In this document: positions 42,035 through 49,287 of the stretch, piece by piece
How the letters are laid out: the number at the start of each line of letters is the position of its first letter
How positions within the stretch are numbered: the first letter of the stretch is position 1
DNA from: Alicyclobacillus tolerans
Lineage (GTDB): Bacteria; Bacillota; Bacilli; Alicyclobacillales; Alicyclobacillaceae
Length of the DNA: 64,000 nucleotides
Assembly (NCBI RefSeq): GCF_900142255.1
Contig: NZ_FRAF01000005.1
Span: forward strand, 62,001-126,000
Direction: 5' to 3'
Program-made: the position numbers and the translations under genes
Notes under the pieces: model-generated
Seen by the model: only the letters and a program-made list of their open reading frames with translations
The model's database searches: none
Told to the model about the DNA's origin: nothing

Positions 42035-42787
42035 CTAAACATATTTCACCCCCGCCTCTTTGAGGATGTCGGCCAGATGAGCATAGGCCTTATTGTGTTT
42101 GGGAATGTAACCGGAAGTATAGCCTGCCATATCGTGAAAGACGAGCACTTGACCGTCACAATGAGGGCCTGCACCAATGCCGATGGTTGGTATGGATAAT
42201 GCTTCTGTCACCACTTGAGCCACTTCTGCGGGCACGACTTCCAGGACTATGGCAAAAGCTCCTGCATCCTGCAGTGCCAAAGCGTCTTCTAGAAGTCGAA
42301 TGGCAGCTTCTTCTGTCCGTCCTTGCACATGGAACCCACCAAGAGCATGCACCGACTGCGGTGTTAAGCCAATATGACCCATCACAGGTATACCTGCTCC
42401 TACCAAGCGTTCCACAGTCGTTGACAATTCACGGCCACCTTCAATTTTGACGCCTTGTGCACCGCCTTCTTGCATGATTCTCCCAGCTGCACGCAATGCA
42501 TCCTCTGTCGATACGTTATGTGTCAAAAAGGGCATATCAGCCACAACCATGGCTCTTTCGACGGCGCGGGAAACCATTTGCGTATGGTAGACCATGTGAT
42601 CCAAAGTTACAGGTAAGGTTGTTGAATGGCCTTGTACAACCATGCCGAGTGAGTCACCAATTAACAAAATATGTAATCCTGATTGATCCATGATTCGCGC
42701 AGTTGGATAATCATAAGCAGTAAGCATAGCAATCTTTTCTTTCTTCTGTTTCATCTGTAAAAGATTGCGTATCGTGATTTGGGTCAT
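42035..42787 (-). CDS. panB: Ketopantoate hydroxymethyltransferase, truncated by in-frame TAG
   Basis: Makes ketopantoate from 2-oxoisovalerate and methylene-tetrahydrofolate. The barrel is complete: KIAMLTAYDYPTARIMDQSG, LLIGDSLGMVVQG, AQGVKIEGG, GHIGLTPQSVHALGG, VLEVVPAEVA and TIGIGAGPHCDGQVLVFHD. The frame stops at TAG (42037-42035) after 250 codons, where PanB proteins normally continue with a short tail of the type EVxxGxFPGPxHSF. That tail, EVQNGEFPGPQQSIH, follows in the same frame directly after the TAG, so this is a nonsense codon (or read error), not a natural end. The catalytic residues are upstream of it, so the truncated enzyme may keep some activity, but the tail normally helps close the decameric structure. 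Start ATG 42787 with GGAGG upstream. Confidence 0.9.
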   Translation of the reverse strand: MTQITIRNLLQMKQKKEKIAMLTAYDYPTARIMDQSGLHILLIGDSLGMVVQGHSTTLPVTLDHMVYHTQMVSRAVERAMVVADMPFLTHNVSTEDALRAAGRIMQEGGAQGVKIEGGRELSTTVERLVGAGIPVMGHIGLTPQSVHALGGFHVQGRTEEAAIRLLEDALALQDAGAFAIVLEVVPAEVAQVVTEALSIPTIGIGAGPHCDGQVLVFHDMAGYTSGYIPKHNKAYAHLADILKEAGVKYV

Positions 42788-42807
42788 TTTGGTTCTACCT
42801 CCACTCC

Positions 42808-43719
42808 TTATTTTTCTCGATCACGATTTCTTTTCTTTCTATCATGAGACAGTTCATCAACAAAGATGCGTTGTAATTGAATTTTTCGGACATTCGTTGA
42901 ATGGTCGGCGTCGGCCATCTCAGCCATCCATAAGCTCAACTGAGCATAGCAAGATTGCAGAATAGGAAAAGCCTGCAGAGCATTGTAATGTTTTTCGATG
43001 GTTGCAAAATCTTTGCGTACCACTGGTCCAGTCAGCGCGTCATGTGTACCCAATTTTGCGACAGATTCTAGAGTCTGTCGCATGATGGGCAGGAATGGTG
43101 CAATACCATACTGGGTTGGCTGAATGGTTGCCACCGCATCAGCAAGCGCAACCAGCGCATTAGAGGCTAAAACGGCTGCTGCGTGATAACGCACTTTATC
43201 TGATTCTGCAAGATGGATGGTGTGTCCTTCAGCTTTACCCACTAAGATTTGTGCCCATTCACAGGCCAATGATTCTCCTTCAAGAGCAAAATACATCCCT
43301 CGTACCCATTGATCTGGAAGTTGCCAAGTTAAGGCTGCCAATGGATGGACGCTGGCTACAGAAATAGAGAATCTTTTAAGTGGGTTTAACTGTTGAGAAG
43401 ACAGTGCTCCGGAAAGTTGCCAGGCCACTTGGGGAAATTTTGAAATCTTTTCTATTTCATGCACAAAACGTTCAGCAGTGGGCGCGATTTCAGTGTCCGG
43501 CGTACAAAAAATGACACCGTCAATAGCAGCATCTTGTAAACGATAAGGCAAATGTTCCCAAGATAGTTGCTCAATGTTTGGAAATCGTTCTGCATAACGT
43601 ATCGCGCTTTGACTTTTTTCGCTTGATATGACCACCATCACTACAGATTCACCAATCTGTAGAAACCAGCGCGTCACAGCAGCGGCAGCTTGTCCTGAAC
43701 CTAACAAAAGCCATCTCAT
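42808..43719 (-). CDS. Rossmann/DUF2520 oxidoreductase, pantothenate-cluster type
   Basis: Protein of 303 residues. An N-terminal Rossmann domain (WLLLGSGQAAAAVTRWF, then VIFCTPDTEIAPTAERF) binds NAD(P). A helical DUF2520 domain (about 130-270) contains SVHPLAAL and YHAAAVLASNALVALADAV. The family resembles ketopantoate reductases and often stands beside panB/panC in Firmicutes, so it may supply the reductase step between PanB and PanC; this is inference, as I know of no proof for this member. The last 30 residues are extremely basic (DRKKRNRDREK). Start ATG 43719 with AAAGGAG upstream; 20 bases to panB, so one operon. Confidence 0.82.
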   Translation of the reverse strand: MRWLLLGSGQAAAAVTRWFLQIGESVVMVVISSEKSQSAIRYAERFPNIEQLSWEHLPYRLQDAAIDGVIFCTPDTEIAPTAERFVHEIEKISKFPQVAWQLSGALSSQQLNPLKRFSISVASVHPLAALTWQLPDQWVRGMYFALEGESLACEWAQILVGKAEGHTIHLAESDKVRYHAAAVLASNALVALADAVATIQPTQYGIAPFLPIMRQTLESVAKLGTHDALTGPVVRKDFATIEKHYNALQAFPILQSCYAQLSLWMAEMADADHSTNVRKIQLQRIFVDELSHDRKKRNRDREK

Positions 43720-43862
43720 GCTGCCCGACTCCTTTGTCTTAATCGTTTACAATGACAGTTTATCAAATAATCAGTATCTAGACGTCTATCCATGACAATT
43801 CAGAACAAGAGTGCATTTATTACAACGTGCGTTGCACCAAATCTTTAAGGAGGGAATTCCAT

Positions 43863-43985
43863 ATGTACGGAGTATTTGGTGGGTACACACGTTGGGCTGT
43901 GGTGTTCCTGATCATCTTTGTTCTCTTCTTCTTGTTGGTTCCAACCTACACCACAACTTGCAACACCACACCTGTTCTTCCTTGA
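43863..43985 (+). CDS. YjcZ-type small sporulation membrane peptide
   Basis: Peptide of 40 residues: MYGVFGGYTRW, one hydrophobic span VVFLIIFVLFFLLV and a short Thr/Cys/Pro tail. This fits the YjcZ-like sporulation peptides of Bacilli (short Gly/Tyr head plus one span). ATG 43863 is preceded by a very strong AAGGAGGG (about 43847-43854), and a perfect terminator lies 30 bases after the stop, so this is a real monocistronic gene despite its length. The Cys-containing tail is longer than in most members. Function in the spore is unknown. Confidence 0.75.
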   Translation: MYGVFGGYTRWAVVFLIIFVLFFLLVPTYTTTCNTTPVLP

Positions 43986-44014
43986 GTAAATTTAACTCAA
44001 ATCCATTCGGCAGA

Positions 44015-44057
44015 CATTCCAATGGTGAAGCATTCTCCATTGGAATGCTTTATTTTT
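44015..44057 (+). terminator. Terminator after the YjcZ-type gene
   Basis: CATTCCAATGG (44015-44025) and CCATTGGAATG (44037-44047) form a perfect 11-bp stem, followed by CTTTATTTTTG. Confidence 0.88.
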
Positions 44058-44072
44058 GACCAAAGAAATGGC

Positions 44073-44135
44073 AGTGCGAACAACCGATGTCTGGGATCCA
44101 TTTTATACTACTAAAGACATCGGGTTGTTCGCACT
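44073..44135. repeat. Long imperfect inverted repeat, 20/21-base arms
   Basis: The left arm (44073-44092) and right arm (44115-44135), AGACATCGGGTTGTTCGCACT, are complementary apart from one unpaired base, with a 22-base loop that contains TTTTATACT. There is no U-tract on either side. It lies between a spore-peptide terminator and a convergent small gene. It could be a small mobile palindromic element, a folded RNA or a structure stopping antisense reads. Confidence 0.7.
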
Positions 44136-44159
44136 TCAGTTTGTCTGGGCGAAAACTTG

Positions 44160-44570
44160 TCAAAAACTAAAAGGAAATCCGCCAAACCCGCCATTCATGG
44201 GTAGATTAGGTGGATTTTGACCATTGAAAAACGGGAAGCCCCCCATTCCCATAGACTTTTGCCAGGCAAAGGGAGACCAGATTCCACCAAACCATCCATC
44301 TTGCCAGCCAGAGTTGGGAGTAGACGGTTGATTGGAGGCAGGATTCTGCCCATTTCCCCATCCTCCCATACCGCCAAAATTCATCCATCCACGATTGCCG
44401 CTCCATCGGCGTAGTCCTCCACTAAAAAGAGGCAGCAGCATCAGAGGAAGGAAACAGGGTTCAGCATCGACAGAGATAGATGAAGAAGCAGGTTTTACTG
44501 GTTTACTGGTTATTCTTCTCTCAGATTTTGTATGATGAGATTTATGTTTTATCGATTGATGATGTTTCAT
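44160..44570 (-). CDS. Small His/Lys-headed, Gly/Phe/Asn-rich protein, spore-coat-like
   Basis: Protein of 136 residues. The first 40 residues are rich in His, Lys and Ser (MKHHQSIKHKSHHTKSERR). A short hydrophobic patch with one Cys (EPCFLPLMLLPLFSGG) follows, then a Trp/Gly/Asn/Phe/Pro-rich C-terminal half ending GGFGGFPFSF. ATG 44570 follows GGAGGTG. Composition resembles small spore coat or surface proteins, and it neighbours a YjcZ-type peptide, but there is no recognised family; the spore role is inference. Confidence 0.6.
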   Translation of the reverse strand: MKHHQSIKHKSHHTKSERRITSKPVKPASSSISVDAEPCFLPLMLLPLFSGGLRRWSGNRGWMNFGGMGGWGNGQNPASNQPSTPNSGWQDGWFGGIWSPFAWQKSMGMGGFPFFNGQNPPNLPMNGGFGGFPFSF

Positions 44571-44757
44571 AAGCCACACCTCCATGCTCCTTATCTTCTA
44601 CTTTATGATCTCTTGACACGGCGCATGGAGGAATACTTCCACAGCTTGCGTGGATGGGTCAGGCATTGAAATATCGCTTGAGAATAGCATGTTTTCTTCT
44701 CTATACTAGATAAGGGATGTTGCAAGTGTGTTGATGCTTATAGGAGGTTGATGGGCA

Positions 44758-44961
44758 GTGTCTGAAGAAATAGTCATTAAGGTTAATGATAATGGTTCAT
44801 TGCGGGTCAAAGGTCCAGTTATCTTGGAAGATGCTGAGGGTAATCGGTTTACAGTGAAAGAATCGTTCTCACTTTGCCGTTGCGGCCATTCTCAGAACAA
44901 GCCCTTCTGCGACGGTAGTCATCGTTCGGCAGGATTCAGCGACTGTGCACGCGCCAAATAG
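44758..44961 (+). CDS. CDGSH iron-sulfur domain protein
   Basis: Small protein of 67 residues with the complete 2Fe-2S motif CRCGHSQNKPFCDGSH (three Cys and one His ligand), as in mitoNEET-like proteins and their short bacterial relatives. The N-terminal half is a beta strand region (VIKVNDNGSLRVKGPV). GTG 44758 lies 10 bases after GGAGG. It probably carries a redox-active or transferable cluster. The neighbouring Rdx-like and ferritin-VIT1 proteins suggest a small iron/redox group. Confidence 0.92.
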   Translation: MSEEIVIKVNDNGSLRVKGPVILEDAEGNRFTVKESFSLCRCGHSQNKPFCDGSHRSAGFSDCARAK

Positions 44962-45053
44962 ATTTTTCAATGGCTAGCGCGGGTTGATTTCCTGCTATAC
45001 AGATGAACCGGGTCCAATCCGGGTTAGAAAAATTTAGGCGATGGAGGGAGAAA

Positions 45054-45311
45054 ATGGCGGACGGAGTTTCATTGCGAATTGAATACTGCACGTCCTGCGG
45101 CTTTCTGTCCGTCGCCATGCGTGTGGCTGAGGAATTGTTGAATCGTTATCGCAGCGGTATAGCAAAACTCGTATTCGTACCTCATTTTGGCGATGGATCT
45201 TTTGACGTTTATTTAGACGATGAATGCATTTTCTCAAAGCATGAACAGGGGCGTTTCCCGGAACGCATGGAAATTTGCGAAATATTGGAACCCTATATAC
45301 GGCTTATTTAG
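45054..45311 (+). CDS. SelT/SelW/SelH (Rdx) family protein, Cys form
   Basis: Protein of 85 residues with a thioredoxin-like Rdx fold: LRIEYCTSCGFLSVAMRVAE with the CxxC redox motif (Cys where animal SelW has selenocysteine), then LVFVPHFGDGSFDVYLDDE and a C-terminal helix. ATG 45054 follows GGAGGGAGAA. The family is linked to redox control, partners mostly unknown. It lies between the CDGSH gene and the ferritin-VIT1 gene on the same strand. Confidence 0.82.
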   Translation: MADGVSLRIEYCTSCGFLSVAMRVAEELLNRYRSGIAKLVFVPHFGDGSFDVYLDDECIFSKHEQGRFPERMEICEILEPYIRLI

Positions 45312-45343
45312 AAGATTGTCAATTTGTATAGCCTAACTATTCA

Positions 45344-45393
45344 GCGATGGATGGTTATATGCAAAACATTAGCTTTGCATAATCCTCCATCGC
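45344..45393 (+). terminator. Hairpin between Rdx gene and MbfA-like gene
   Basis: GCGATGGA pairs with TCCATCGC and, further in, ATGCAAA with TTTGCAT, giving a stem of about 20 pairs with small bulges. TATTGTATTTTG follows. It is probably the terminator of the Rdx gene, though the U-tract is interrupted; it could also lie in the leader of the next gene. Confidence 0.55.
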
Positions 45394-45479
45394 TATTGTA
45401 TTTTGTAACTGTATTTTTACTTTTTCTTTTTTATGACGGGTGTACAATTCGCTTTCTGCAGAAAGGAGCCGTAAGGCGT

Positions 45480-46619
45480 ATGGATAAATATTTAGAAAAA
45501 ACGCTGAGTGAAAATTGGCGCAGAGAAATGCAGGCGGCCCATCTATATCAAGTTTCTGCTGAAAAGGAGCAAGATGCGCGGCGCAAAAATATTTTGCAAA
45601 GACTGGCGGAGGTAGAGTATAAACACGCACAAATGTGGGCGGAAAAAATAGCCGATCTCGGTGGCACGGTAGAAGGGCTCAGTTACCCCAAGGTAGAATT
45701 GCCAGCCCATAGTGACGTTACTCAATTGATGGATGCCATTGAACGTGTGGAACAGGGGAATGAAGCTTGGTATGCTTCACAACGCAACGTCATTGATGAC
45801 GATGATATCCATCGGATTCTCGATATCATTGACGAGGACGAGAAAAACCATCACGGTTTAGACGAACTCTTTAAACCAGCCATTGCTCCGCAGAAAAAGT
45901 TAAGTCGTATATGGGACAATGAGCGTTGGCATCGAAATAAAAGTGGCGGCTGGTTAGGTGATGCGATTTACGGAGTCAACGACGGATTAGGGGCTATTTT
46001 TGGAATTATTGCAGGTGTGGCAGGTTACACCAATCAAAATACGACCATACTCATTTCCGGATTTTTTGGCGCACTTGCTTCTACGCTATCCATGGGCGCT
46101 GGGGCTTGGTTGGCCACCAAATCGGAAAATGAACTGATGGAGTCAGAACTGGCTGCAGAGCGCAGGGAAATTGAAGAAGATCCCGATCATGAACGCGAAG
46201 AATTGGCGCTTCTCTATGAATTAAAAGGTTTCGAGCCGGCGGAAGCGGAGCGCATTGCTTCGCAAATTTCGGCGGATAAAGAGCAATTTATCAAAGCCAT
46301 GGCCCAGGAGGAACTTGGAATTCACGAAACGAGTGAAGGCAATCCGTGGCAATCGGCTATTTTTGGTTCAGCATCGACATTTGTAGGAGCCATTGTGCCG
46401 TTGATTCCTTTCTTTTTCATGCAAGGGGTCGCGGCGTTGATTACAGCTGCGGTGGTCTCGATTGTTGCTCATTTTGTCGTGGGCGCTCTGAAAAGTCGAA
46501 TGACGGTACGTTCTTGGTGGGCGAGTGGTTTGGAAATGACGCTGGTTGGTATTTTAGTGGGTGGTGTCTCCTACGGTCTGGGTGAACTGGGAAGAATCAT
46601 TTTCTTACCGCATGCCTGA
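45480..46619 (+). CDS. Ferritin-like/VIT1 fusion protein (MbfA-like iron exporter)
   Basis: Protein of 379 residues. The first 140 form a rubrerythrin-type ferritin-like four-helix domain with iron-ligand spacing: NWRREMQAAHLYQ, EVEYKHAQMWAEKI, and DEDEKNHHGLDELF. The rest is a VIT1/CCC1-type membrane domain with five spans (YGVNDGLGAIFGIIAGVAGY, LSMGAGAWLATKSENEL, IFGSASTFVGAIVPLIPFFF). The same architecture in MbfA of alpha-proteobacteria exports ferrous iron, with the ferritin domain sensing or loading it. ATG 45480 follows AAAGGAG at 12 bases; the frame is open upstream but without homology. Likely protects against excess Fe(II), a clear need in acidic iron-rich habitats. Confidence 0.88.
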   Translation: MDKYLEKTLSENWRREMQAAHLYQVSAEKEQDARRKNILQRLAEVEYKHAQMWAEKIADLGGTVEGLSYPKVELPAHSDVTQLMDAIERVEQGNEAWYASQRNVIDDDDIHRILDIIDEDEKNHHGLDELFKPAIAPQKKLSRIWDNERWHRNKSGGWLGDAIYGVNDGLGAIFGIIAGVAGYTNQNTTILISGFFGALASTLSMGAGAWLATKSENELMESELAAERREIEEDPDHEREELALLYELKGFEPAEAERIASQISADKEQFIKAMAQEELGIHETSEGNPWQSAIFGSASTFVGAIVPLIPFFFMQGVAALITAAVVSIVAHFVVGALKSRMTVRSWWASGLEMTLVGILVGGVSYGLGELGRIIFLPHA

Positions 46620-46696
46620 GACGTGAAATCAAGAAGTTTTGTTGACTATTCATGAATTAGAACCATTGCTCTTTGAAGGATTGCTTGATACGATAG

Positions 46697-46741
46697 GCCC
46701 AATCATTTTCCAGTGCAACGCAGAAACGGAGATGATTGGGC
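46697..46741 (+). promoter_or_regulatory. Hairpin that would cover the MFS start codon
   Basis: GCCCAATCAT (46697-46706) is exactly complementary to ATGATTGGGC (46732-46741). The right arm contains the TTG start at 46736 and directly follows its GGAG site, so folding would hide the start. It is a possible translational control hairpin. Confidence 0.4.
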
Positions 46742-47992
46742 TTTATGGTATGGTGGCGTAACCAAATTCCTCAACTTCATCCTGTCGTGTGGTTTCTTAT
46801 TGCAGGTACTGGATTTACTCGCTTTGCCCAATTCATGGTCATGCCGTTTCTTGCACTTTACATGTCTCACGAAACGCAGGCTAGTCCAGCGGTAATAGGT
46901 CTAGCGGTAGGTTCGGCACCACTGGTAGGAACCTTATTTGGACTCTTTACGGGAATCTTCTCTGACAAAATAGGCAGAAAGCGCTTTATGCTATTCGGCA
47001 TGTTGTTGGGTACAGTTGCTATGATTGGCTTTGCAAATGCACGCAGTGTTGTTGCGTTTATTGTTTTTAGCAGTGTGAATGGGCTGGTTCGTCCACTTTT
47101 TGAACCGTCTGCACAGGCCACCATTGCTGATTTTACACCGGCTGATATGCGGGGGGCAGCTTTTGCGCTTCGCTACTGGGCCATTAATGTTGGTGCAGCC
47201 GTAGGCCCGTTGGTAGGCGCTTGGTTAGGCACGGTATCCAGTGGTTGGACTTTTTATATCACAGCTTCTGTAGATGCCTTATACGTTATCTTTCTCTTGG
47301 TGAAAGTGCCAGCCAATATTCAAAGTCTGGATGTTCAACAGCCTATATCGACAGGGCTGAAAACACCTTCTCCTCTCCAGCTATTAGGAATTCTTGGTCG
47401 CGATAGAGCCTTTCTTATTTTTTTACTTGCCGTCCTTACGGAGACATTTGGATATGCTCAAATTAACTCTACGCTTCCGGAAAGCTTGGCTATGCACTAT
47501 ACGGTTTCTGTTTCTGCCCATATCTTCAGCTTGCTTGTTTTCACCAATGCGGTAGAAGTTGTAGTTTGTCAATGGTTTATCCACAAATCTGTGCAACGCT
47601 TGTCTGCCTTATCACAAATCGTGATCGGACAAATTCTATTTGCCGCAGGGTATGCTTTGTTTGGAATCCTCCATAGTCTCCCTGGAGAATTTCTGGGTAT
47701 GGTTGTTCTCACGTTTGGGGAAATTTGTTCGTTCCCTCCCAGATCGCGCTATATTGCCGAGATAGCACCTTTGGGTGCGCGAGCTACTTATTATGGAGCC
47801 AGCAGTTTATCCTCGTTCGGTTTTTTTCTTGGTCCTTGGCTCGGTGGAGTGGTTTTGCGGGATTGGGGAGACGCCTGGATGTTTCGCTGTGTTGCCATGC
47901 TTGTACTCGCAGGAGTACCTCTGTTCTTATTGAGCCACTACATTCGCAAACTACATGTGAGTGTTGCTGAGAATACCCCCATACAAGGTTGA
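46736..47992 (+). CDS. MFS transporter, 12-span drug/metabolite type
   Basis: Membrane transporter of about 418 residues. Motif A reads GIFSDKIGRKRFMLFG between spans 2 and 3, and a loop with PANIQSLDVQQP divides the halves. Residues NARSVVAFIVFSSVNGLVRP and FALRYWAINVGAAVGPLVG fit DHA1-like exporters. The substrate is not predictable. TTG 46736 (GGAG 4 bases upstream) or ATG 46745 may be the start; both lie within or just after a hairpin. Single gene, convergent with the alcohol dehydrogenase. Confidence 0.85.
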   Translation: MGFMVWWRNQIPQLHPVVWFLIAGTGFTRFAQFMVMPFLALYMSHETQASPAVIGLAVGSAPLVGTLFGLFTGIFSDKIGRKRFMLFGMLLGTVAMIGFANARSVVAFIVFSSVNGLVRPLFEPSAQATIADFTPADMRGAAFALRYWAINVGAAVGPLVGAWLGTVSSGWTFYITASVDALYVIFLLVKVPANIQSLDVQQPISTGLKTPSPLQLLGILGRDRAFLIFLLAVLTETFGYAQINSTLPESLAMHYTVSVSAHIFSLLVFTNAVEVVVCQWFIHKSVQRLSALSQIVIGQILFAAGYALFGILHSLPGEFLGMVVLTFGEICSFPPRSRYIAEIAPLGARATYYGASSLSSFGFFLGPWLGGVVLRDWGDAWMFRCVAMLVLAGVPLFLLSHYIRKLHVSVAENTPIQG

Positions 47993-48006
47993 AACCAGAA
48001 AATGGT

Positions 48007-48054
48007 GGTTCCACGCGTCGATCTGATTAGAATTCTAGGTTGGCGCATGGAACC
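48007..48054. terminator. Hairpin between convergent MFS and alcohol dehydrogenase genes
   Basis: GGTTCCACGCG (48007-48017) and CGCATGGAACC (48044-48054) pair with one mismatch around a 26-base loop. There is no T-run, so termination is weak or factor-dependent. Confidence 0.35.
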
Positions 48055-48062
48055 TTAGGGCA

Positions 48063-49268
48063 TCAGGAGACTACTTGAATCATTCCTCCAGCGCGTCTGA
48101 CAACATTGCGAATCATCTGCTCGGGTAATCTGAAGAGGATACCCGATGGATCGGAATGAACCCATTGGACAATACTATCCATATCTTTTTCCTGGATGTT
48201 GTAATCCGTCAATGTATCTGGTAGATGAATTTTAGCGCGTAAATTCTGAATGGCTTCCACGATGGCTTGAAGGCCGGCTTGTGGGGTTTCAGACGAAGCG
48301 TTGCAGCCTAGAATAGCGGCAAATTTTTGCGCTCGTGTTAAGTAAAAATCGGGTAATTCTTCGAGCACATAAGGCAATAAAACAGCATTCGCCAGTCCGT
48401 GCGGAATATTGAATTTTGCTCCTAAGGCGTGTGCCAGGTTATGAACGGGAATAGCATTCAGTGCTGTGCTGAAAGCGGTGATGGCCATGGCGCTGGCAAT
48501 CAACAGGTTGGAACGAGCTTCCAGGTGTTGTCCGTTTGCTACAGCAAGGGGAAGATTTTCCACTATCATTTGTGCGGACTGAATCGCAAAGGCGTCTGTG
48601 ATTGGTTCTGCAACTGGCGAGAAATAAGCTTCTAATGCGTGCGTTAGTGCATCCATACCCGTGAATGCCGTTATAAAAGCTGGCAAACCGACTGTCAAAT
48701 CGGGATCGAGCAAAGCAAAATCGGCTGCTGCGTATGGATGAATGAGATTGGTCTTGACCTGTAGCATTTCATTGAATACGACGGAAATAGGTGAGACTTC
48801 TGCCCCAGTACCTGCGGTGGTAGGTAGGGCGATGTGTGGAATCGACATGCGCGTAGCGCGGGGAAAAGTCTCAATGGTGTTGGTGACCAGCGCCATGCGA
48901 ATATCTGTCAAACCTTTATGCATCATCCACTTCATGGCTTTGACTGTATCGAGTACGCTGCCGCCGCCAAGAGCAATCAGGCAGTCAGCAGCATGTGATT
49001 TGTAAACGCTGACAGCACGATTGATAATGGCACCTTTGGCATCCTGTTCAACTTCATCAAAAACGCCAACAAGTTGAACTGGTTGTGGCAAGCCTTCAAA
49101 GAGAGATGTAATCTGCTGGACGACACCTGCCTTTTTCAGGCCTTGATCGGTTACCAGCAAGGCGCGTTTTCCGCCAAGGCCGCGCAATAGTTCCGGCAGC
49201 AGTGTGCGGCAACCCACACCACTATGAATTATCGTTGGCAGATTGAACTGGAAGTGAGATGTTGTCAT
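48063..49268 (-). CDS. Iron-containing alcohol dehydrogenase
   Basis: NAD(P)-dependent type III alcohol dehydrogenase of 401 residues. The nucleotide part has ADCLIALGGGSVLDTVKAM and ALPTTAGTGAEVSPISVV. The metal site is seen in FTGMDALTHALEAYFSP and IPVHNLAHALGAKFNIPHG, with the His residues and the preceding Asp expected for Fe(II). It lies 19 bases after an aldehyde dehydrogenase gene on the same strand, so an alcohol is probably oxidised to acid through the aldehyde, or an aldehyde handled in both directions. The substrate alcohol is unknown. Confidence 0.93.
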   Translation of the reverse strand: MTTSHFQFNLPTIIHSGVGCRTLLPELLRGLGGKRALLVTDQGLKKAGVVQQITSLFEGLPQPVQLVGVFDEVEQDAKGAIINRAVSVYKSHAADCLIALGGGSVLDTVKAMKWMMHKGLTDIRMALVTNTIETFPRATRMSIPHIALPTTAGTGAEVSPISVVFNEMLQVKTNLIHPYAAADFALLDPDLTVGLPAFITAFTGMDALTHALEAYFSPVAEPITDAFAIQSAQMIVENLPLAVANGQHLEARSNLLIASAMAITAFSTALNAIPVHNLAHALGAKFNIPHGLANAVLLPYVLEELPDFYLTRAQKFAAILGCNASSETPQAGLQAIVEAIQNLRAKIHLPDTLTDYNIQEKDMDSIVQWVHSDPSGILFRLPEQMIRNVVRRAGGMIQVVS

Positions 49269-49287
49269 TCCCTTTTTCTACTCCTTT

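Noticed and set aside
42035-42037. Pyrrolysine or other recoding at the panB TAG
   Set aside because: No pyl genes or suppressor tRNA are in the window, other genes here end normally at TAG, and this position is not a known Pyl site; mutation or read error is simpler.
45324-45479. In-frame N-terminal extension of the ferritin-VIT1 protein from 45324
   Set aside because: The extra 52 residues cross a strong hairpin and have no homology to the family; a good ribosome site precedes 45480.
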